Source of the DNA: Armatimonadota bacterium
GTDB lineage: Bacteria; Armatimonadota; Fimbriimonadia; Fimbriimonadales; Fimbriimonadaceae
Assembly: GCA_018268355.1 (NCBI GenBank)
Contig: JAFDWR010000006.1
Coordinates: 1-43,008 of the forward strand
Length of the DNA stretch: 43,008 bases
Reading direction: 5' to 3'
Shown: in pieces, positions 1 to 9,005 of the stretch
How positions within the stretch are numbered: the first letter of the stretch is position 1
Layout of the letters: every line of letters starts with the position of its first letter
Notes under the pieces: generated by a model
What the model was told of the DNA's origin: nothing
What the model saw: only the letters and a program-made list of their open reading frames with translations
Databases searched by the model: none
Translations under genes and position numbers: made by a program

Positions 1-1
1 C

Positions 2-475
2 GCGATGGGCCACGGTGACATCAAGATGGCGCGCGGCTTTGGGGCGGTGCTCTTTCCGATGGGGACCGTGCTCAGCTGTGGCATGGCGGTTGCGGTCGGC
101 GCGATCCTCGGCATCCTTCAAGTGATCTTGCTCAAGTCGAAGAATCGACCGGGTGCGGCCGAGGGGGACGGCGAACCTGAACCTGCCGAACCTGAAGTCT
201 ACGAAGAACCGGAGTCGATCGGGTCGCTGCTCAAGTCGGGACTTGGCTACGTGCTCTGTTTTGACCTCATCGGTCTTGCGATCCCGAAGTTCTACAAGTC
301 ATGGTTTGGCGAAGACGCGATCCTACCGTTCGAGGAAGTCGAGGAGTGGAACCCCGACTACACGATGATCCCGTTCGGCCCCTATCTCGCCCTCGGTGCG
401 ATTCTGATCATGCTGTTCGAGTCGCCCATCGTGACCGCTGTCCAAAATTACTGGCGTCATGCGACCGGTTCTTGA
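2..475 (+). CDS. pilD: Prepilin peptidase (PilD/GspO-like), C-terminal part, cut by window start
   Basis: Inner-membrane aspartyl protease of the A24 family, which cleaves the leader of type IV prepilins and N-methylates the new N-terminus. The frame is already open at base 2, so the 5' part lies outside the window. The visible part begins with the catalytic GxGD motif (G-H-G-D, bases 8-19) followed by K-M-A-R-G-F-G-A, as in the family. Three hydrophobic segments follow. An acidic, Pro/Glu-rich cytoplasmic loop (about residues 45-75) separates the first two, and an I-P-F-G-P-Y-L-A-L-G stretch typical of the last helices is near the end. The first catalytic Asp and any zinc-binding domain would be upstream. 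It precedes four prepilin-like genes, its expected substrates. The family call is secure; activity is inferred from the single visible Asp. Confidence 0.85.
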   Translation, partial: AMGHGDIKMARGFGAVLFPMGTVLSCGMAVAVGAILGILQVILLKSKNRPGAAEGDGEPEPAEPEVYEEPESIGSLLKSGLGYVLCFDLIGLAIPKFYKSWFGEDAILPFEEVEEWNPDYTMIPFGPYLALGAILIMLFESPIVTAVQNYWRHATGS

Positions 476-503
476 CCATCCGGCAACGTTCCTGCCGTAA
501 AAT
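472..503 (+). promoter_or_regulatory. Weak candidate promoter before the first prepilin gene
   Basis: A TTGACC box (472-477) overlaps the pilD stop, and TAAAAT (498-503) could serve as -10. The spacer is 20 bp, longer than the usual 16-18, so this is only a candidate. The rest of the 109-base gap up to the prepilin start shows no other convincing signal. Confidence 0.25.
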
Positions 504-584
504 GGTTCGATTGATAAAGATTCATGCGGAACAGTGGGGAACTGACCCCCGTCTAAATCCGCAGGATTCGTGGAGTTTGTGCGT

Positions 585-1466
585 ATGCGAGGGAATCAAA
601 AGGCGTTTACCATCATCGAGCTGCTTGTCGTGATTGCGATCATCGGCATCCTAGCAGCCATCATCACCCCGGTTTACAGCCGAGCTAAGGTGAGTGCGTA
701 TCGGAGTTCGGACATTTCAAACATGAATGCGATCCGCAATGCCATTCAGCTTTACAAGGCCGACCAGGGAGCCTATCCTCCCCAGCTGATGGGCTTTGCC
801 ACGCTGTACACGGCGGGCGGAGCGACGGTTCCTGCATCCCAGCTTCGAAGCTTTGTATATCCGAAGCGCATTCCTGCGGTTGAAACCTTCCGCCCTGCGC
901 TCCTTCGGGTGAACGAGACGACCCTGACCGCAGCGGTTTGGCCGAGCCAAGATCCGCGACCGGTGGGCACGACTCCCATTCTTGATTTGAACGGCGACGG
1001 ACTCGTGAACAACGCGGACGACACCGTCGGCGCGCGACAAGCCTTCGGTCCTGGCACTGTGGTGACGCGAACCGTTCCGGTTGCCCTTCTGAACCCGGTT
1101 GAGATCATCAACGGCACCAACACCGCCTTCTTCTATAAGGTGAGCGGCTACGATGTCGCTGATGTTCGAGCAGGTGGCAACGCCCTCTGCACGGGCGATG
1201 GACTCCCGGCTTGCACCGAGCTTCGCTACACTCCGTTCTGGACCAACCTCGGTCTTTCGACGGGCGGCGCGAACGACGATCCTCGTCAGCTCGGTTACAA
1301 CGATCCGCCCGATTCGACGGTGGTGACTTGGAACAGCTTCTATCGCGAGTATTCGAACGCTCAGGTCAGCCGCCTGAAGCAGGACATCGTCCTCTTCCTC
1401 GGTGGTTCGGCCCGACCGTACGACTCCAAGGATGTTGCCGAGCGTTCCTGGCGCAACCTCCCCTGA
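585..1466 (+). CDS. Type IV prepilin-like protein (FimU/GspH position)
   Basis: Secreted pilin-like subunit of 293 aa. A six-residue basic leader ends at A7; the mature N-terminus is F8-T-I-I-E12 followed by a hydrophobic helix to about residue 30 (the N-terminal methylation signature). Position -1 is Ala rather than the usual Gly. The helix continues into a typical pilin stalk with a Y-P-P-Q turn near residue 65. The globular part contains a calcium-type loop D-L-N-G-D-G-L-V-N-N-A-D at about residues 134-145, like dockerin or EF-hand loops. I chose ATG 585 because GGAG (572-575) sits nine bases before it; a GTG at 570 is an alternative that adds five residues. It is first of four prepilin-like genes after pilD. 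Whether it is the major pilin or a minor one cannot be decided from sequence. Confidence 0.85.
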   Translation: MRGNQKAFTIIELLVVIAIIGILAAIITPVYSRAKVSAYRSSDISNMNAIRNAIQLYKADQGAYPPQLMGFATLYTAGGATVPASQLRSFVYPKRIPAVETFRPALLRVNETTLTAAVWPSQDPRPVGTTPILDLNGDGLVNNADDTVGARQAFGPGTVVTRTVPVALLNPVEIINGTNTAFFYKVSGYDVADVRAGGNALCTGDGLPACTELRYTPFWTNLGLSTGGANDDPRQLGYNDPPDSTVVTWNSFYREYSNAQVSRLKQDIVLFLGGSARPYDSKDVAERSWRNLP

Positions 1467-1490
1467 TTTGTAACCTTAGACCTTTGAACA

Positions 1491-1516
1491 CGATGAGGCG
1501 TCACCCCGCCTCATCG
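1491..1516 (+). promoter_or_regulatory. Intercistronic RNA hairpin between prepilin genes
   Basis: A perfect 10-bp stem, CGATGAGGCG (1491-1500) pairing with CGCCTCATCG (1507-1516), with a six-base loop. No T-run follows, so it is not a classical terminator. The next gene's GGAGA Shine-Dalgarno begins at the last base of the stem. It could stabilise the 3' end of the upstream prepilin message or limit access to the downstream ribosome site. Confidence 0.55.
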
Positions 1517-1524
1517 GAGATGAT

Positions 1525-3540
1525 ATGCGACTGAATCGGTATAACCTTCGACGACGCGGTACGACCCTGATTGAACTTCTGGTCGTGATCGTGATCTTTC
1601 TGGCCGGCATCCTCGCCGTCGTTCAGATTTTCCCCGGCGGATTTAAGATCCTGACCGACCGTAGTGACCTGGCTGCTGCCACGTCGCTCGCGGGTGGCGA
1701 AATGAATCGACTCAAGGCACGGCCCGACCTGCTTCCCGAAGCGATTCTCCCGATTCAATACACGGCCCTGGGTGCAGGGGTCTATCGAATCGACATCGAC
1801 AGCAATCGCGACCCCGAGGACCTGAACTTCGGTTCGAACGTCACCGCGGTCAATGCCGCGGGTAACGCGGAAGACGCTGCCGCCAACGACCTCGGCAAGT
1901 GGCAGTACCAACAGGGTGCCAACGTCACCCGACTGGTCATCGGTGAAGGTGGTCTCATCCCCGCGCCGGTGGGCACCCCCCAGATTCCGGTCGGTAGCCG
2001 ACGAACGCTCCAGTTCGCGCCGATCCTCGTGAGCCCGAACTACGGATTTGTTCCCGTCGGTGCCGCCGCTCCGGTTCCGGTCCTTGTTTATGGACCCGAC
2101 ATGCTGCGACAGCTCACCGCCCCGCCCGCGGGTCCGGTCGAGTCGTACGAATACTTCCTCGAGAACGCCGGTTCGAACGCTGCGCGGATTTCGCTCCCGA
2201 CTTACACCACGCCGATCCAGTACCGACTTCGCCTGACTTACTACCAAAACTCGGGTGGCAATGTCATCCCGCGTGACCGAATCCTCGTCCTGACGATTCC
2301 GGCGGGCACGCTTGGTGGCTACTTCAGCGTGAACCTCTCCACCTTCCTCGGTGCCGGAACGTTCCTCGGGCTGAGCGCAGATTCGCTCCAGGTCGCACGA
2401 CTGTTCACCGACCGAACTGGTGCGGCGTTCAGCGCGGACAACCCCTACGAGTTCCGATTGCTCTCGCCCCAGGTGGGAACCATCGAGTTCAACCCGGTCG
2501 GCTACCAATATCAAGAAGTTCGCAGCGACGGACGCCGATCCGCGCTCGTTGCCCGCGTGGACTATGTGGTCTATGACTGGCGCGTCCTTCGCACCGAGTT
2601 CCGCATTCCGACCGCCGCTGAGAAGGTTCAACGACTTCCGATCCGCAACCTGAAGGTTGGTGGTCAGAAGGAAGTCGATGGCAGCTCGTTCACGGGACTT
2701 GGATTCACGGTCCCGAACGGCGCCGGTGGCTTTAGCAACGCGGCTGACTTCGCCCTCGTGGACGTGGAAACCGGCGGTGTGTACGTTTATAACCCGACGA
2801 ACCCGGCCGACCCCGCGCCGCCTGCGAACTCGATCAACGACTTCTACGTCAACCCGACGCAGTCGTCCTACTCGGTGGACAAGTCGCAAGGCATCATCCG
2901 CTTCTTCGACTTCGATCGAAACGACGCCAACGGAATCCAGCTTCTGCTCGCGCTGCCGGGTGCGCCTGCTCCGGTGGTCGTGAACGCCGAAGGTCGAACC
3001 GTCCGCGCGCTCTACATGGGACGCAAGGAATGGTCGATGCAGGTCTACAAGGCATCGGAGTCGTACCGATTCAGCGTGACCGCTCCGGTCGCTCAATCCG
3101 CCTACGTGGGTGGGACGGCGGCTGCCTATGGTTTCGCACCGGTCGCCGGTGAGACGCCTGCCTCGGCAACCCGAATCTACTTCCCGAACTGCGACGTCCG
3201 ACGCCAAGTCGTCATCGACCAGATCTACTACCGACGCGCCGGTGACACGCTGCCGCGAGTCCTCGAAGGCGTGCGGATTAAGCTGGATCGAACCGACGCG
3301 CTCGGCCCGTACGCAGACATCCGCGACATCGACCCGCTTGCGACGACCTTTGACTTCACGAGCTACGGCTACGCAGTGAAGGGCGTGCGAGGTGCTTCGG
3401 TCAACGTCCGCGCCATGTTCAACCCCGAAGTGATTCGGCTGAACCTTGGCACCGCGACCAACTACCAGCAGGTGGTTGATTGGACCCGCACGATGCGCCG
3501 ATCGAACAACGAATCCTTCCTCCAGCGAGGTACCAACTAA
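1525..3540 (+). CDS. Large prepilin-like protein (PilV-like minor pilin)
   Basis: Prepilin-like protein of 671 aa, about three to four times the usual minor pilin length. The leader is basic and ends at G12; the mature protein starts T13-T-L-I-E17 and continues as a hydrophobic helix to about residue 36. GGAGA (1516-1520) precedes the ATG closely. The remaining 600 residues are rich in beta-type Tyr/Val/Gly/Pro sequence and match no domain I recognise. A motif at residues 449-461, Y-S-V-D-K-S-Q-G-I-I-R-F-F, recurs in the giant protein ending this operon. The gene overlaps the start of the next by one base (TAATG). The position after a FimU-like gene and before PilW- and PilX-like genes supports a minor-pilin role; the function of the oversized head is unknown. 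Confidence 0.8.
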   Translation: MRLNRYNLRRRGTTLIELLVVIVIFLAGILAVVQIFPGGFKILTDRSDLAAATSLAGGEMNRLKARPDLLPEAILPIQYTALGAGVYRIDIDSNRDPEDLNFGSNVTAVNAAGNAEDAAANDLGKWQYQQGANVTRLVIGEGGLIPAPVGTPQIPVGSRRTLQFAPILVSPNYGFVPVGAAAPVPVLVYGPDMLRQLTAPPAGPVESYEYFLENAGSNAARISLPTYTTPIQYRLRLTYYQNSGGNVIPRDRILVLTIPAGTLGGYFSVNLSTFLGAGTFLGLSADSLQVARLFTDRTGAAFSADNPYEFRLLSPQVGTIEFNPVGYQYQEVRSDGRRSALVARVDYVVYDWRVLRTEFRIPTAAEKVQRLPIRNLKVGGQKEVDGSSFTGLGFTVPNGAGGFSNAADFALVDVETGGVYVYNPTNPADPAPPANSINDFYVNPTQSSYSVDKSQGIIRFFDFDRNDANGIQLLLALPGAPAPVVVNAEGRTVRALYMGRKEWSMQVYKASESYRFSVTAPVAQSAYVGGTAAAYGFAPVAGETPASATRIYFPNCDVRRQVVIDQIYYRRAGDTLPRVLEGVRIKLDRTDALGPYADIRDIDPLATTFDFTSYGYAVKGVRGASVNVRAMFNPEVIRLNLGTATNYQQVVDWTRTMRRSNNESFLQRGTN

Positions 3541-5852
3541 TGAGCGTAACGACCCAGCGAAAGGGAACAGACCCCCGCCAATCCAAGTCGATGAAGGCAA
3601 TGGCATCGATTCGTCGCGCTTATACGCTCGTTGAGCTGTTGACCGTCATCGCGATCACTGCGGTGATCCTGACGATCATCGTTCTTCCGATCATCCAGAC
3701 CTTCAACCTCACCCGAGCCGCCCAGGCATTCGCCGACGCTCAGGATCGAGCGCGCGGCGTCATGGAGAAGGTCCAGCGTGACATCGGCAACGCGGCAAGC
3801 GTCCGCGAGAACGATGGTCTCAAGGGGTCGATCAACATCGCGGTCCCAGGTGGACCCGGTTCGTCGTCCGCACTCGTTGCCGTTGCCCTCGGTAGCTGCA
3901 AGCTCGACCTGCTCATGCCGGCCCAAGAAGGCGCGATCGGACCGAGCGGTGCCTATCGCAACCCCGGCCAACCGATTCTAGATGCCTCGGGCAACATCAT
4001 TGGCTACAAGGAAGACCCCACGATCCAGGCCCCTCGCGGCACCATCGCGACGCCTTCGTCGACCGGTGTCACCCTTGTTCGATGGTGGGTTGGACTTCGC
4101 GATCCGTTCGCTCCGTACAACAACCCGTATCAGGTTTGGAGCACCGATCCGACCTTCGGCGGCACACTGCAGGCTCGCGGCTCCGGCAAGGACAACCTCT
4201 ATGTCCTCTACCGAGCAGAGGTCGCCCTGAGCGTCCCGCGAAACGTTAACGGCAATATCCGCTTTGTCCCGAACACCGACTTCTTTGACGTCGACCCGCA
4301 GGGACGACTGATCATCGACGACCCCGACTTCTTCCGCCCGAACGGCGACCTTACGCTGGGTGCGATCATCAACAACGACGCCCGAGCACGCCGCATTCGC
4401 AACTGGAAGACCAAGGCGGTCATCCAAACCGAACTCAGCCGCTACGATCTCATCACGCCGGTCTTTGACAAGGCGAGCAAGCGAACGGTCTTCGACCTCC
4501 TTCCGGGAGGCATCGTCAGCCCGCGACTCCAGCCGCTCATCCAGTTCCGACCGGAGCGACTGAGCGAGGGCTCGGCTGAAGGTCAGCAGGTCGTCCGATT
4601 TGGCGCCGAACAAGACAACGCGGTCATCGCGGGTCCGGAAGTCTTCCGAACCAAGTTGGCCGGTTGGCAGAACTCGGTGGTTCGCGTGCTTCCGATCTTC
4701 AACCGGGTCAATCCGGCTTGGACGAGCGCTGATCCTTACGCGATCCTTCGACGACGAACTCCGGGTGGCCCGTACAGCCTGTACGCGATCACCTCGGCGG
4801 GCGCGATTGATGACCTCGTCGCAGGAACCGAGCTTTGGGACCACGACGCCTTTGAGCGAGCCCTCAGCACGCCCAACGTGAGCGCCTATGCGTTCTCGTA
4901 TGCCCTCCAGCAAGCAGATGCCCGATCGGGATGGCTCGCGACGAAGGCGACCTTCGAGAACGTGTTTGTTCCGTTCCTTGCCGATGGCAACCTCGGACGA
5001 GTCACCGCCAGCTTTAGCAGCGAGATGGTCGGAAACCCGGCCACCCTCGTCGCGCCGCTCGGTGGGAACAGCCCGACCGCCGCGACTGGCCTCGAGCTCA
5101 CGCCGAGCAGCGACGCGGCATCGCAGGGTGCCACTCCGTTCTCCGATCCGCTCTTTGCTTCGATCAACCGCAAGTTCAATCGACTCTGGAACCAGTTCCC
5201 GACGATGCGACCGGATGTTCACCGCTTCGTTGACCTGCGGGTTCTTCCCCAGCAGGACGGCACGATCAGCCCGCTCGACCCGACCAACGGTTTCTCGCGC
5301 GCTTCGATCGTCCCCGGCAGCGAAGAGATCTACGGTCCGGACCAGAAGTCGGGTCCGAACTACGGCAAGCCGGTTCGATACACCCGTACGACGAACGCCA
5401 ACCCTGGCCCGAACGAGTATCGAATCAACTATGTCGACCAGGTCGAGCCGAACTATGCCAACCCTGGACTTGGCCTGCCGCCGACCGAAGTTGCTGGTTT
5501 CAATCCGGCGGTCTACGATCCGACCAACTTTGTGAGCGCGGTCTACCAGCCTCGCTTCAAGGCCGGTTACATCCAGCTCAACAGCGACCCCAACGTTCCG
5601 CTTCCTGCGCTTTATGCAGATGGAACACCTGGCACGATTAAGGTCGTCTACAAGTTCCAGTTCACGAAGGCAATCGCACGACCTTCTCAGCCGAGTGGCG
5701 TTGGGCTCACCGACACGGTGAACGTCGAATACGACTCGCGACAGATCATGCGCGTCTTGGTGACGATCAAGAACTTCCCACAATCGAATTTGCCGAACGG
5801 CCAGACCGTTACTCTCTCGGGAGAGGCTCCTGTTCGGAACTATCTACGGTAA
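3540..5852 (+). CDS. Large prepilin-like protein (PilW/GspJ-like minor pilin)
   Basis: Prepilin-like protein of 770 aa. The start ATG overlaps the previous stop (TAATG), with GCGAGG about nine bases upstream. This gives a 27-residue leader ending A27, then Y28-T-L-V-E32 and a hydrophobic helix to about residue 53. ATGs at 3591 and 3600 would give shorter, more typical leaders but lack a good ribosome site. Residues 53-85 resemble PilW/GspJ stalks (A-Q-A-F-A-D-A-Q-D-R-A-R, then M-E-K-V-Q-R-D-I-G-N-A). The rest is a very long beta-rich head unlike ordinary minor pilins and not recognised. Position -1 is Ala. In the same operon as the PilV- and PilX-like genes; only six bases separate it from the next start. 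Confidence 0.8.
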   Translation: MSVTTQRKGTDPRQSKSMKAMASIRRAYTLVELLTVIAITAVILTIIVLPIIQTFNLTRAAQAFADAQDRARGVMEKVQRDIGNAASVRENDGLKGSINIAVPGGPGSSSALVAVALGSCKLDLLMPAQEGAIGPSGAYRNPGQPILDASGNIIGYKEDPTIQAPRGTIATPSSTGVTLVRWWVGLRDPFAPYNNPYQVWSTDPTFGGTLQARGSGKDNLYVLYRAEVALSVPRNVNGNIRFVPNTDFFDVDPQGRLIIDDPDFFRPNGDLTLGAIINNDARARRIRNWKTKAVIQTELSRYDLITPVFDKASKRTVFDLLPGGIVSPRLQPLIQFRPERLSEGSAEGQQVVRFGAEQDNAVIAGPEVFRTKLAGWQNSVVRVLPIFNRVNPAWTSADPYAILRRRTPGGPYSLYAITSAGAIDDLVAGTELWDHDAFERALSTPNVSAYAFSYALQQADARSGWLATKATFENVFVPFLADGNLGRVTASFSSEMVGNPATLVAPLGGNSPTAATGLELTPSSDAASQGATPFSDPLFASINRKFNRLWNQFPTMRPDVHRFVDLRVLPQQDGTISPLDPTNGFSRASIVPGSEEIYGPDQKSGPNYGKPVRYTRTTNANPGPNEYRINYVDQVEPNYANPGLGLPPTEVAGFNPAVYDPTNFVSAVYQPRFKAGYIQLNSDPNVPLPALYADGTPGTIKVVYKFQFTKAIARPSQPSGVGLTDTVNVEYDSRQIMRVLVTIKNFPQSNLPNGQTVTLSGEAPVRNYLR

Positions 5853-5858
5853 CTCAAG

Positions 5859-8800
5859 ATGAAGGCGACCCTCACGTTTCGACGACGACAAAGCTCAGGA
5901 CAGACCCTGATCATCGCACTCGCGGTGCTCGGTGTGCTCCTTGTCCTCGGTGCCGTTTTCTTGGGCTTCGTAAACCGGAGCATCGTCAGTGGCTCGACCG
6001 CCCAAAAGCGATCGGTGGCTGACGATCTCGCCCAGAGCGGTGTCACCTATGCCCACGCGCAGCTGCAATCGAGCCCGCTGGGTGCCGACTGGCGACCGAC
6101 TCCGACCGCGGCGATCAACGGTCAAGATCCCGACCTGAGCTACCTCCAGGCCGGCGGACCTGATGGACTCGGCGCTTATAGCCGCATCGAGTTCAACCGA
6201 GGCCGCGCGCTCGTCCGAGTTCGCTATGCTCCGACCGAGGCGAGCCTGCTTTCGACGACCAACAGCCTTCGAAACCCCGCCGCCCAGCGATCGTACATCG
6301 TCATCGAATCGGTGGGCCGATCGGGCGAGGTGAAGGCCTCCGACCCGACCACCCTTCGAACCGGTGAGCGCGCCCAAGAGCGAAAGCTCATCGCCTACGC
6401 TTCGGTTGGCCTCATCGACCAAGGTCGATTCATCACCAACATCCACAACGAGTCGCGCGCTGCCGAAATCGGCATGCCGACTGCGATGGGTTCGACCTTT
6501 GTGAAGACGGGTAACCCCGCGATCGACGTCGCCCTTGCGGTGCCGGTCCAGATGGGACAGAACGCTCCGATCTTCGACCCGACAGTGGGACTCTTCACTG
6601 CGACCTCGGTCGCGACCGGTGGTGGACTTCGTGTCAACACCGACCTAATCGTTCATGGCACGATCGACGCCTACCTCAACAAGACCCTCGGCGACGGTTG
6701 GAACGTGTACGGCCTCATCCGAGGTGCGGATTCCAATGCCCAGCTTCGACTGAACGTCAGCAATGGCTACAACGCACCCGTCACCACGGTGATGTCGAAT
6801 GGCGGACCGAACGACCTCGACTCGCGAGGCGGTACGTTCCGAACGATTGGTACCATTCGCGATGGTGTGACCGGTGTGGACGCCGACGGCTTCCCCCGCG
6901 GCGTGCGCAAGCTCGAAGCGCCCAACGTTTTCGCCCCCGACAAGCAGACTGGTACCAACCGCTACGTCCAGCTCACCGCCGAATCGGGCGTGATCGGCAA
7001 CGCGGGCAATTCGGGACGCTTTGGCCAAGGCCAGAACATCTACGTCGACAACGTCAGCGACCTGCAGATGCGAAACGATGAAAGCGGACGCATCGATGCG
7101 GGTACGAACGAGTCGCTCCTCTACGATTGGTTGAACCCGTTCAATGGTCGAGCCAACTCGGGCTGGCGCGGCGCTTACTATGTGCCGACCGGTGCCTACC
7201 TTCAGCTCCTCATCGACGGCTTCTCGATCACTCGAAACAGCAACTCGCCGAACGTGGCTGAGCGAACTTGGAAGGCGGCTGATGGCACCGACAGCGGCTC
7301 CAGCGTCCTCCGATTCCGACTTGGACGCGGCACCCGAGGCGATGTCCGCATCGTCAACGGCCTCACTCCGGGCATTTCGATTGCGGGCGCGCTCGCTCCT
7401 GCCGACTTCGACCTCGGTCAGCCGTTTGGCGGCGTCCTTTACTTCGAAGGCAACGTTCGCGTTCGCGGAACCATCGCCACCAACGTGCCGATGACCGTCG
7501 TGAGCGGCGGAACCATCTACATCGACGGTTCGATCACCAAGGGTGTGCTCGGTAACGACGTCACCGTGAACGATCCTGTGCCCGCCTTCCGCGCTGGCTA
7601 TGGACTTCCGATCACCACGCCGAGCCGCTCGATGCTCATGCTCATGGCTCGCCAGTACGTGGCAGTCAACACGACCCAGTTCGTCGGTCCTTCGCCTGGC
7701 CAGGCACTGACCGTGAAGGGCGGTTCGAGCTCGGGCGCAGTCCAGCTCGCCGCTGGTGGCGGAGCCAACCTCAGCTTCCGAACGGACCTTCTGCTCGACC
7801 CGGTCGCCTCGCCGACCCCTCTGAGCCCTTCGACTTGGGTGCCGTTCAGCACGACCTACACCCAGCCGAGCCCCGCCAACCTGAACCTGCCCCAGCAGCT
7901 CCTGCTCACCCACGCGATGGATGACAGCGGCAGCGGTGCACCGGCTTCCTGGCTCTCGATGGATGTGAACTTTGGCCTTGGTGCCGCGAACACCTGGAAC
8001 TACCTGTTCCCGCTTCGCTTCCAAGCCGTCCCGACGTTCCCGATCAACACCGCGAGCACGACGGTCGGACGATTCAACTCGAACGCCGCCCTCGCCTACC
8101 AGGGAACCACTTGGATCGAGCCGGGCCACACCACCGCCGGAATGAGCATCATCTACGGCATCGGTGGTCAGCCTTACCAGCGCTTCCCGAAGTTTGAGTC
8201 GATCAACTTCAACCTCTTCGATGGTTCGGGCTTCGCCTTCAACCCCGGCAACTTCACGTTGGCCGGTAATGCGGGCACCCCGACGGGTTCGTACACCGGA
8301 CTGATGCACTCAACTAACGAGTTCACCTTCCGCGCCAACCCGCAGTTCAGCCAGCCGAGCGACGACTACCTCATCGCCCGAACAGCGATCGTCCCGCTCG
8401 ACGTCAAGATCGAAGCCTCGGTCTATGCTCAAGAAGGCTCGTTCTTCATCATCCCCGGTCCTGGATTCAACACGAATCCGAACGACCGACGCGACACCTA
8501 CGAAGCCCGCGTGGCGACGCTGGTGGGCGGTGGTGCAAGCCAGACCGTGGCCCGCGATACCGCAGACCAAGAGCGAGCCGACAACTTCGGTTCGATGCCT
8601 GGCAGCCCGTTCTATGGCGAACCGCTCGACATCAAGGTCGACCTGATCGGTTCGATCTCCGAGAACATGCCGCCTTCGATGAGCGTTCAGGCCGAATGGC
8701 TCCGCAAGTGGGGATGGATTCCTCGCTGGCAGGGTGCCGAGCGAATGTCGAACGGCGAAGAGCGCCAGATCCCGCGCCAGCACTTCCCGGGTCGAAATGA

Positions 8801-9005
8801 GAACGATCCGCGATTCGCCCTCGTGGTGCCCAATTTCACCCTGATCTACGATCCCGCCCTTGCGACGGGACGACCGGTCGGTTTCGATTCTTCGAACACG
8901 ATCAATGACTACCTGCGACGAGATGCCAACAACAATCCGCTTCCGCCGATGCCAAGGCTTCCCGTCAGTCCCACCCTCTCCTACTTCGGCGAGGTGAACC
9001 CCTAA
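5859..9005 (+). CDS. Very large PilX/GspK-like prepilin
   Basis: 1048-aa protein with a PilX/GspK-type N-terminus: basic leader to G14, then Q15-T-L-I-I19 and a hydrophobic helix to about residue 38. Mature position 5 is Ile instead of Glu, a known trait of GspK/PilX-type subunits that cap the pseudopilus tip. After the helix, S-V-A-D-D-L-A-Q-S-G-V-T-Y-A-H-A fits the PilX stalk, which often has an ARSGA-like stretch. The following 950 residues are Gly/Asn/Thr-rich and beta-type, with A-V-N-T-T-Q-like and G-T-I-like strands but no domain I can name. GspK is usually near 330 aa and PilX near 200, so this is greatly enlarged. The stop overlaps the next start (TAATG). Confidence 0.78.
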   Translation: MKATLTFRRRQSSGQTLIIALAVLGVLLVLGAVFLGFVNRSIVSGSTAQKRSVADDLAQSGVTYAHAQLQSSPLGADWRPTPTAAINGQDPDLSYLQAGGPDGLGAYSRIEFNRGRALVRVRYAPTEASLLSTTNSLRNPAAQRSYIVIESVGRSGEVKASDPTTLRTGERAQERKLIAYASVGLIDQGRFITNIHNESRAAEIGMPTAMGSTFVKTGNPAIDVALAVPVQMGQNAPIFDPTVGLFTATSVATGGGLRVNTDLIVHGTIDAYLNKTLGDGWNVYGLIRGADSNAQLRLNVSNGYNAPVTTVMSNGGPNDLDSRGGTFRTIGTIRDGVTGVDADGFPRGVRKLEAPNVFAPDKQTGTNRYVQLTAESGVIGNAGNSGRFGQGQNIYVDNVSDLQMRNDESGRIDAGTNESLLYDWLNPFNGRANSGWRGAYYVPTGAYLQLLIDGFSITRNSNSPNVAERTWKAADGTDSGSSVLRFRLGRGTRGDVRIVNGLTPGISIAGALAPADFDLGQPFGGVLYFEGNVRVRGTIATNVPMTVVSGGTIYIDGSITKGVLGNDVTVNDPVPAFRAGYGLPITTPSRSMLMLMARQYVAVNTTQFVGPSPGQALTVKGGSSSGAVQLAAGGGANLSFRTDLLLDPVASPTPLSPSTWVPFSTTYTQPSPANLNLPQQLLLTHAMDDSGSGAPASWLSMDVNFGLGAANTWNYLFPLRFQAVPTFPINTASTTVGRFNSNAALAYQGTTWIEPGHTTAGMSIIYGIGGQPYQRFPKFESINFNLFDGSGFAFNPGNFTLAGNAGTPTGSYTGLMHSTNEFTFRANPQFSQPSDDYLIARTAIVPLDVKIEASVYAQEGSFFIIPGPGFNTNPNDRRDTYEARVATLVGGGASQTVARDTADQERADNFGSMPGSPFYGEPLDIKVDLIGSISENMPPSMSVQAEWLRKWGWIPRWQGAERMSNGEERQIPRQHFPGRNENDPRFALVVPNFTLIYDPALATGRPVGFDSSNTINDYLRRDANNNPLPPMPRLPVSPTLSYFGEVNP

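Noticed and set aside
476-584. A small gene spanning the pilD-prepilin gap (open frame 301-633)
   Set aside because: It overlaps pilD out of frame, has no ribosome site and its composition is that of a shadow frame.
1501-5783. Long minus-strand frames (701 and 601 codons) opposite the PilV- and PilW-like genes
   Set aside because: Same shadow effect; compositions are low-complexity Arg/Asp/Val/Gly and no start site or family is seen, while the plus strand carries prepilin signatures.
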